Part shown: positions 60,220-64,000 of the stretch, piece by piece
Numbering within the stretch: the first letter of the stretch is position 1
How the letters are laid out: every line of letters starts with the position of its first letter
NCBI RefSeq assembly: GCF_000315625.1
Contig: NW_005434577.1
Location: forward strand, 212,418 to 276,417
Reading direction: 5' to 3'
Source: Guillardia theta CCMP2712
Lineage: Eukaryota; Cryptophyceae; Pyrenomonadales; Geminigeraceae
DNA: 64,000 bases
Made by a program: the position numbers and the translations under genes
Notes under the pieces: model-generated
What the model was told of the DNA's origin: nothing
Seen by the model: the letters and a program-made list of their open reading frames with translations, nothing else
The model's database searches: none

Positions 60220-61293
60220 ATGTCGGCTGTAGGAGGTAGCAGGTCGAGCAAGAGGAGAAGGCTGGAGGGATCAGACGAGGCGAGAGAGGAGAGAGAAATG
60301 GAAGCAAACGCAAAGAGAGCGAAGAAGAGATCGCCAACACGAAGAAGTACATGCGAGCATGGACGGCAGCGATCGAAATGCAAGGGATGCGGGGGCGGCA
60401 GCATATGCGAGCACGGGCGGGTCCGATCGGTCTGCAAGGAGTGCGGGGGCAGCAGCATATGCGAGCACGGGCGGGTCAGATCGGTCTGCAAGGGATGCGG
60501 GGGCAGGAGCATATGCGAGCACGGGCGGGAGCGATCGAAATGCAAGGGATGCGGGGGCAGGAGCATATGCGAGCACGGGCGGCAGCGATCGGGATGCAAG
60601 CGCTGCGGGGGCAGCAGCATATGTGAGCACGGGCGGGAGCGATCGAGATGCAAGGAGTGCGGGGGCAGCAGCATATGCGAGCACGGGCGGGAGCGATCGA
60701 GATGCAAGGAGTGCGGGGGCAGGAGCATATGCGAGCATGGGCGGCAGCGATCGCAATGCAAGGGATGCGGGGGCAGCAGCATATGCGAGCACGGGCGGGT
60801 GAGATCGGGATGCAAGGGATGCGGGGGCCGCAGCATATGCGAGCACGGGCGAGTGAGATCGGGATGCAAGGACTGCGGGGGCAGCAGCATATGCGAGCAC
60901 GGGCGGCGGCGATCGGGATGCAAGGACTGCGGGGGCAGGAGCATATGCGAGCACGGGCGGCAGCGATCGAGATGCAAGGGCTGCGGGGGCAGCAGCATAT
61001 GCCAGCACGGGCGGGTGAGATCGCAATGCAAGGGATGCGGGGGCAGGAGCATATGCGAGCACGGGCGGCAGCGATCGGTCTGCAAGGGATGCGGGGGGGG
61101 CAGCATATGCGAGCACGGGCGGGTCCGATCGGTCTGCAAGGGCTGCGGGGGGAGCAGCATATGCGAGCACGGGCGGGTGAGATCGGTATGCAAGGAATGC
61201 AGGGGAGGGAGCATATGCGAGCACGGGCGGGTGAAATCGAGATGCAAGGGATGCGGGGGAGGAAGCAGCAAGTACAAGCAGGAGAGGAGCTGA
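60220..61293 (+). CDS. Modular Cys/His-repeat protein, paralogue B (17 repeats)
   Basis: A single exon of 357 codons from a true ATG. The N-terminus SSKRRRLEGSD is basic and shared with paralogue C. 17 complete 18-residue repeats of the ICEHGRxRSxCKxCGGxS type follow, and a short tail SSKYKQERS ends the protein. Residue choices at the variable sites: V, Q, E or R after HGR; V, G, K, R or Q before CK; E, G, D or R after CK; S, R or G after CGG. One repeat has ICQHG in place of ICEHG, and another has CRG for CGG. Zinc-dependent binding of nucleic acid or protein is inferred from the Cys/His layout only. Confidence 0.82.
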   Translation: MSAVGGSRSSKRRRLEGSDEAREEREMEANAKRAKKRSPTRRSTCEHGRQRSKCKGCGGGSICEHGRVRSVCKECGGSSICEHGRVRSVCKGCGGRSICEHGRERSKCKGCGGRSICEHGRQRSGCKRCGGSSICEHGRERSRCKECGGSSICEHGRERSRCKECGGRSICEHGRQRSQCKGCGGSSICEHGRVRSGCKGCGGRSICEHGRVRSGCKDCGGSSICEHGRRRSGCKDCGGRSICEHGRQRSRCKGCGGSSICQHGRVRSQCKGCGGRSICEHGRQRSVCKGCGGGSICEHGRVRSVCKGCGGSSICEHGRVRSVCKECRGGSICEHGRVKSRCKGCGGGSSKYKQERS

Positions 61294-62325
61294 TCAGGAG
61301 CGGACAAGATGTTGCTGTGTAGCAGGATGACTGGCTTGCAGGGATGGCATGGTCGCGCTGGGCAAGGAGGTAACTCAGTAGCGGTAGAATGTGGTACCGG
61401 TAGGCTATCCAGCACCAGCCACGCAACCCCCACCCACTCTTGTAAGGGATGGAGGGGGACGGCCGCGTTCGCAAGGCAGGGTCGGGGTGGTTGGTAACGC
61501 TCGTAGGAGGGAGAGGCTGGCAGGAGACGTGGGAGCGGCATTGAGATTTAGGGGCTTGACGTAAAACACTTGAATGGTAATGGAATAACGAATAGAAACG
61601 GCAGGGCAGGTGGAGGCAAGTAGTACGAGTAGACTTGTACGGTATGACGGTCATGCGGACAGCATCAGCTCACCTTCACGAGAAGACCGTCCAAGTCGCT
61701 CGAGACGGAGCTAAAGTCACGACACAGAGGAGTAGAGGAGCACAGGGAAGGTAGACTGAACACCAGGGTGTGGCTCCTCATGGCATACCCACATGAGGGA
61801 GGTCCTCGTGAGACCTCTAGGAGGGTCTCTGCTGGATTCGTGAGCGAGGAAATCCAGGGAGGGCGCCGGATAGTGAGGAGGGAGCACCTGGAGAGGTGAT
61901 GAAGGAGAAGAAGGAGGAGCCATGTGGTAGTGTTTGTTGCATGATTTGTCTGGGATAGAGTGTCGGCGGTTGCTGGAAGATTGATCTGAGACAGCTGAGG
62001 AGCTTGTAAGAGAGGCAGAGATCATGATGGGAGCACGGAAGGATGCAGCTTAGTCCTCATGTGAGGGAGCGCTGGAGTCACGCAGAGCGGCGATGGCGAG
62101 ACAATGAGGACGTCTTTTAGGAGAGCAACGCTGAACGTCTTACAGGTAAGGGACATGATGGTGCGATCAAGACCGTACAGCGAGAACCAGCCCTCATCCT
62201 GCCGACTGCTGTCCCCCAACAAAATACTAGGAAACGGGCCTCCAGAGTTACATTCTTTGATCTGCCCTTCGTTTCTGCTAGGACTCTCTCTGAGGCGGAC
62301 TGTGATGATGGCTACCTAATCTGCC
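61294..62325. other. Spacer between paralogues B and C, no gene seen
   Basis: The first ~75 bp after B closely match the DNA after C (GGACAAGATG, GATGACTGGCTTGCAG). The words AAAATACTAGGAAACG occur before both B (60075-60090) and C (62220-62235). These support a duplication that included flanks. Confidence 0.5.
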
Positions 62326-62967
62326 ATGACGGCTGTAGGAGGCAGCAGGTCGAGCAAGAGGAGGAGGCTGGAGGGATCAGACACGAAGACAGAGAGAGAA
62401 AAGGAGGGGGGCAGATCTGAAGCAGAAAGGGAAACCAAACGAATACGAAGAAAGCTATGCGAGCACGGGCGGGTTAGATCGAGATGCAAGGGATGCGGGG
62501 GCAGCAGCATATGCCAGCACGGGCGGCAGCGATCGCAATGCAAGGGATGCGGGGGCAGGAGCATATGCGAGCACGGGCGGCAGCGATCGGGATGCAAGGA
62601 GTGCGGGGGCAGCAGCATATGCCAGCACGGGCGGGTGAGATCGAGATGCAAGGGCTGCGGGGGGGGCAGCATATGCGAGCACGGGCGGGAGCGATCGGGA
62701 TGCAAGGGATGCGGGGGGGGCAGCATATGCGAGCACGGGCGGGTGAGATCGCAATGCAAGGGATGCGGGGGCAGCAGCATATGCGAGCACGGGCGGGTCC
62801 GATCGCAATGCAAGGAGTGCGGGGGCAGGAGCATATGCCAGCACGGGCGGGTGAGATCGCAATGCAAGGAGTGCGGGGGAGGGAGCATATGCGAGCACGG
62901 GCGGGTGAGATCGAAATGCAAGGAGTGCGGGGGAGGAAGCAGCAGGTACAAGCAGGAGAGGAGCTGA
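62326..62967 (+). CDS. Modular Cys/His-repeat protein, paralogue C (9 repeats)
   Basis: A single exon of 213 codons from a true ATG. The start, VGGSRSSKRRRLEGSD, and the tail, SSRYKQERS, are nearly identical to paralogue B. It has nine repeats and therefore about half the length. Three of the nine carry ICQHG. It is probably a tandem duplicate of B that lost or gained repeat units. Confidence 0.82.
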   Translation: MTAVGGSRSSKRRRLEGSDTKTEREKEGGRSEAERETKRIRRKLCEHGRVRSRCKGCGGSSICQHGRQRSQCKGCGGRSICEHGRQRSGCKECGGSSICQHGRVRSRCKGCGGGSICEHGRERSGCKGCGGGSICEHGRVRSQCKGCGGSSICEHGRVRSQCKECGGRSICQHGRVRSQCKECGGGSICEHGRVRSKCKECGGGSSRYKQERS

Positions 62968-64000
62968 TCTGGTGCGGACAAGATGCTGCAGTGTAGAAAA
63001 GATGACTGGCTTGCAGGATCACAAGGGGGCAACACACTAGGGAAGGAGAGAGACGGCAGCGGGTGCTGGGCAGAGTCAGCGGGTGCTGAGGAGGATTTGC
63101 GATGGAGATAATGAAGAGAATGCAGGCACGTGCTCGTGAGGACCATGTAACGGTACTTGGATGCTGTTGACTGGTTGGTGGACGTTGGGAGCATCGTGTT
63201 GAAGGAGGAGGAGAAGGGGCAGCAGCTTCCCACCCCAACGTGGGGATGGTCAGCGTCTGATATTGAGACCAAGACGGGGAGGGAGGGACTTGCACGGCAT
63301 GCGGGAGTAGGGCAGCCAGTAGGACCCCCACGTCGCCGTCAAAACGGCGGGGTGCGGAGTCATAGTACGAGCAGGGGATGTGAAGGACGCCTTGCCTTGA
63401 GGATCACAGCGGCCACTGAGACATAAGGCGCGTGGGGCCCCTTGAAGAGGGTCAGTCAGCATATGTTGTGATGTACTGGCAGTGCCATAGAGCTGCTCTG
63501 CTTGAGCTTCTTGAGCTGGACATACGAGCACGTGGACGATAAACGGAGGGATAGGGCGGTCAGATCACTTCTATTGATACCGTCGCAGGGAGCTTATGGA
63601 GGGCTGGTGCAAGCGAGCTGGACTGTACTCATGACAAGTGCTCGCAGCACCACGATGTGCTGCCTTGCCCGAGCGTGAAAACGAGAGCTCGGTCGAAGGC
63701 CCATCCCACGGTCTAATGATGGGGGTTAGGCTCCCGCAAGTAGTCTGCCGCCGGAGTCAAACTTGGGGCGGAGGGTGGGTAATATACATGCGCGGGTTGC
63801 GAATGAGGGAACATCGTGTACTTGCCTGAGAGAACATCGTGTACTTGCCTGAGAGAACATCGTGTACTTGCCTGAGAGAACATCGTGTACTTGTCTGAGA
63901 TAACTTTAGTTCTGAACACACAATATCATGCTCAACACGGTAGACTTGAGCGTGTCCTGCCAACTTCAACGGCACTGCAGCTCACGGGAGATAGCTTCTC
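62968..64000. other. Right-edge spacer, no gene seen
   Basis: Apart from the 23-bp tandem repeat at 63809-63903, I see no exon chain, RNA gene or known repeat. Confidence 0.35.
63809..63903. repeat. 23-bp tandem repeat
   Basis: Four direct copies of AACATCGTGTACTTGCCTGA plus GAG at 23-bp spacing, the last slightly diverged. There are no spacers, so it is not CRISPR-like. Confidence 0.9.

Noticed and set aside
63809-63903. Possible CRISPR-like array
   Set aside because: Direct repeats touch one another with no spacers, and the DNA is eukaryotic.

Overview
This window looks like nuclear DNA of a unicellular alga, most probably a cryptophyte of the Guillardia theta type; the assignment is inference. 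Genes are rich in short GT-AG introns (about 40-120 nt, a few apparently shorter). Introns and spacers are full of microsatellites. Large ankyrin/ADP-ribosyltransferase proteins and single-domain voltage-gated channels occur, and one gene carries a signal-plus-transit type leader as used for complex plastids. I rebuilt exons by hand from splice-site consensus, reading phase and family resemblance. No transcript evidence was available.

Layout. 1-6280 (-): a very large gene whose exons join in phase to encode a caspase-like (C14) domain, an R-S-ExE mono-ADP-ribosyltransferase and a near-identical 35-residue ankyrin array that runs off the left edge. 6835-11578 (+): a 14-exon class III PI3-kinase (VPS34). 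12173-14533 (-): a dynamin-like GTPase. 14741-19941 (-): a fused gene with two caspase-like domains, both without a catalytic cysteine, made partly by a ~3.1 kb segmental duplication of the first gene. 20477-20796: a candidate short hairpin element. 20865-27105: a very young Ty1/copia retrotransposon with identical 393-bp LTRs.

27420-28082 (-): an RBM7-type RRM protein. 30166-32697 (+): a PH-domain plus six-TM voltage-gated cation channel. 32803-35106 (+): a small leucine-rich-repeat protein whose introns are mostly microsatellite. 35205-38468 (-): a cyclase-associated protein with only the N-terminal half. 39378-41594 (+): an APE2-type AP endonuclease with PCNA-binding motifs. 42073-43420 (+): a TrmK-type tRNA methyltransferase with a plastid-type leader. 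43472-43881 (-): a 103-residue one-TM orphan. 45527-46783 (+): a PRELI/Ups lipid-transfer protein. 46958-49098 (-): a PDZ/coiled-coil protein. 50004-51582 (+): the tail of a retroelement-like ORF.

52754-53884 (-), 60220-61293 (+) and 62326-62967 (+): three paralogues made almost only of 18-residue Cys/His repeats that vary at four fixed positions. 55027-56840 (+): an RRM-RGG RNA-binding protein. 57929-~59160 (-): a multi-TM protein.

The two most striking systems are the caspase/ADP-ribosyltransferase/ankyrin protein with its cysteine-less relatives, which suggests a cell-death or NAD-based effector family with decoys or regulators, and the modular Cys/His repeat family, whose pattern of variation resembles a repeat-based recognition code. 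Both functional readings are inference.
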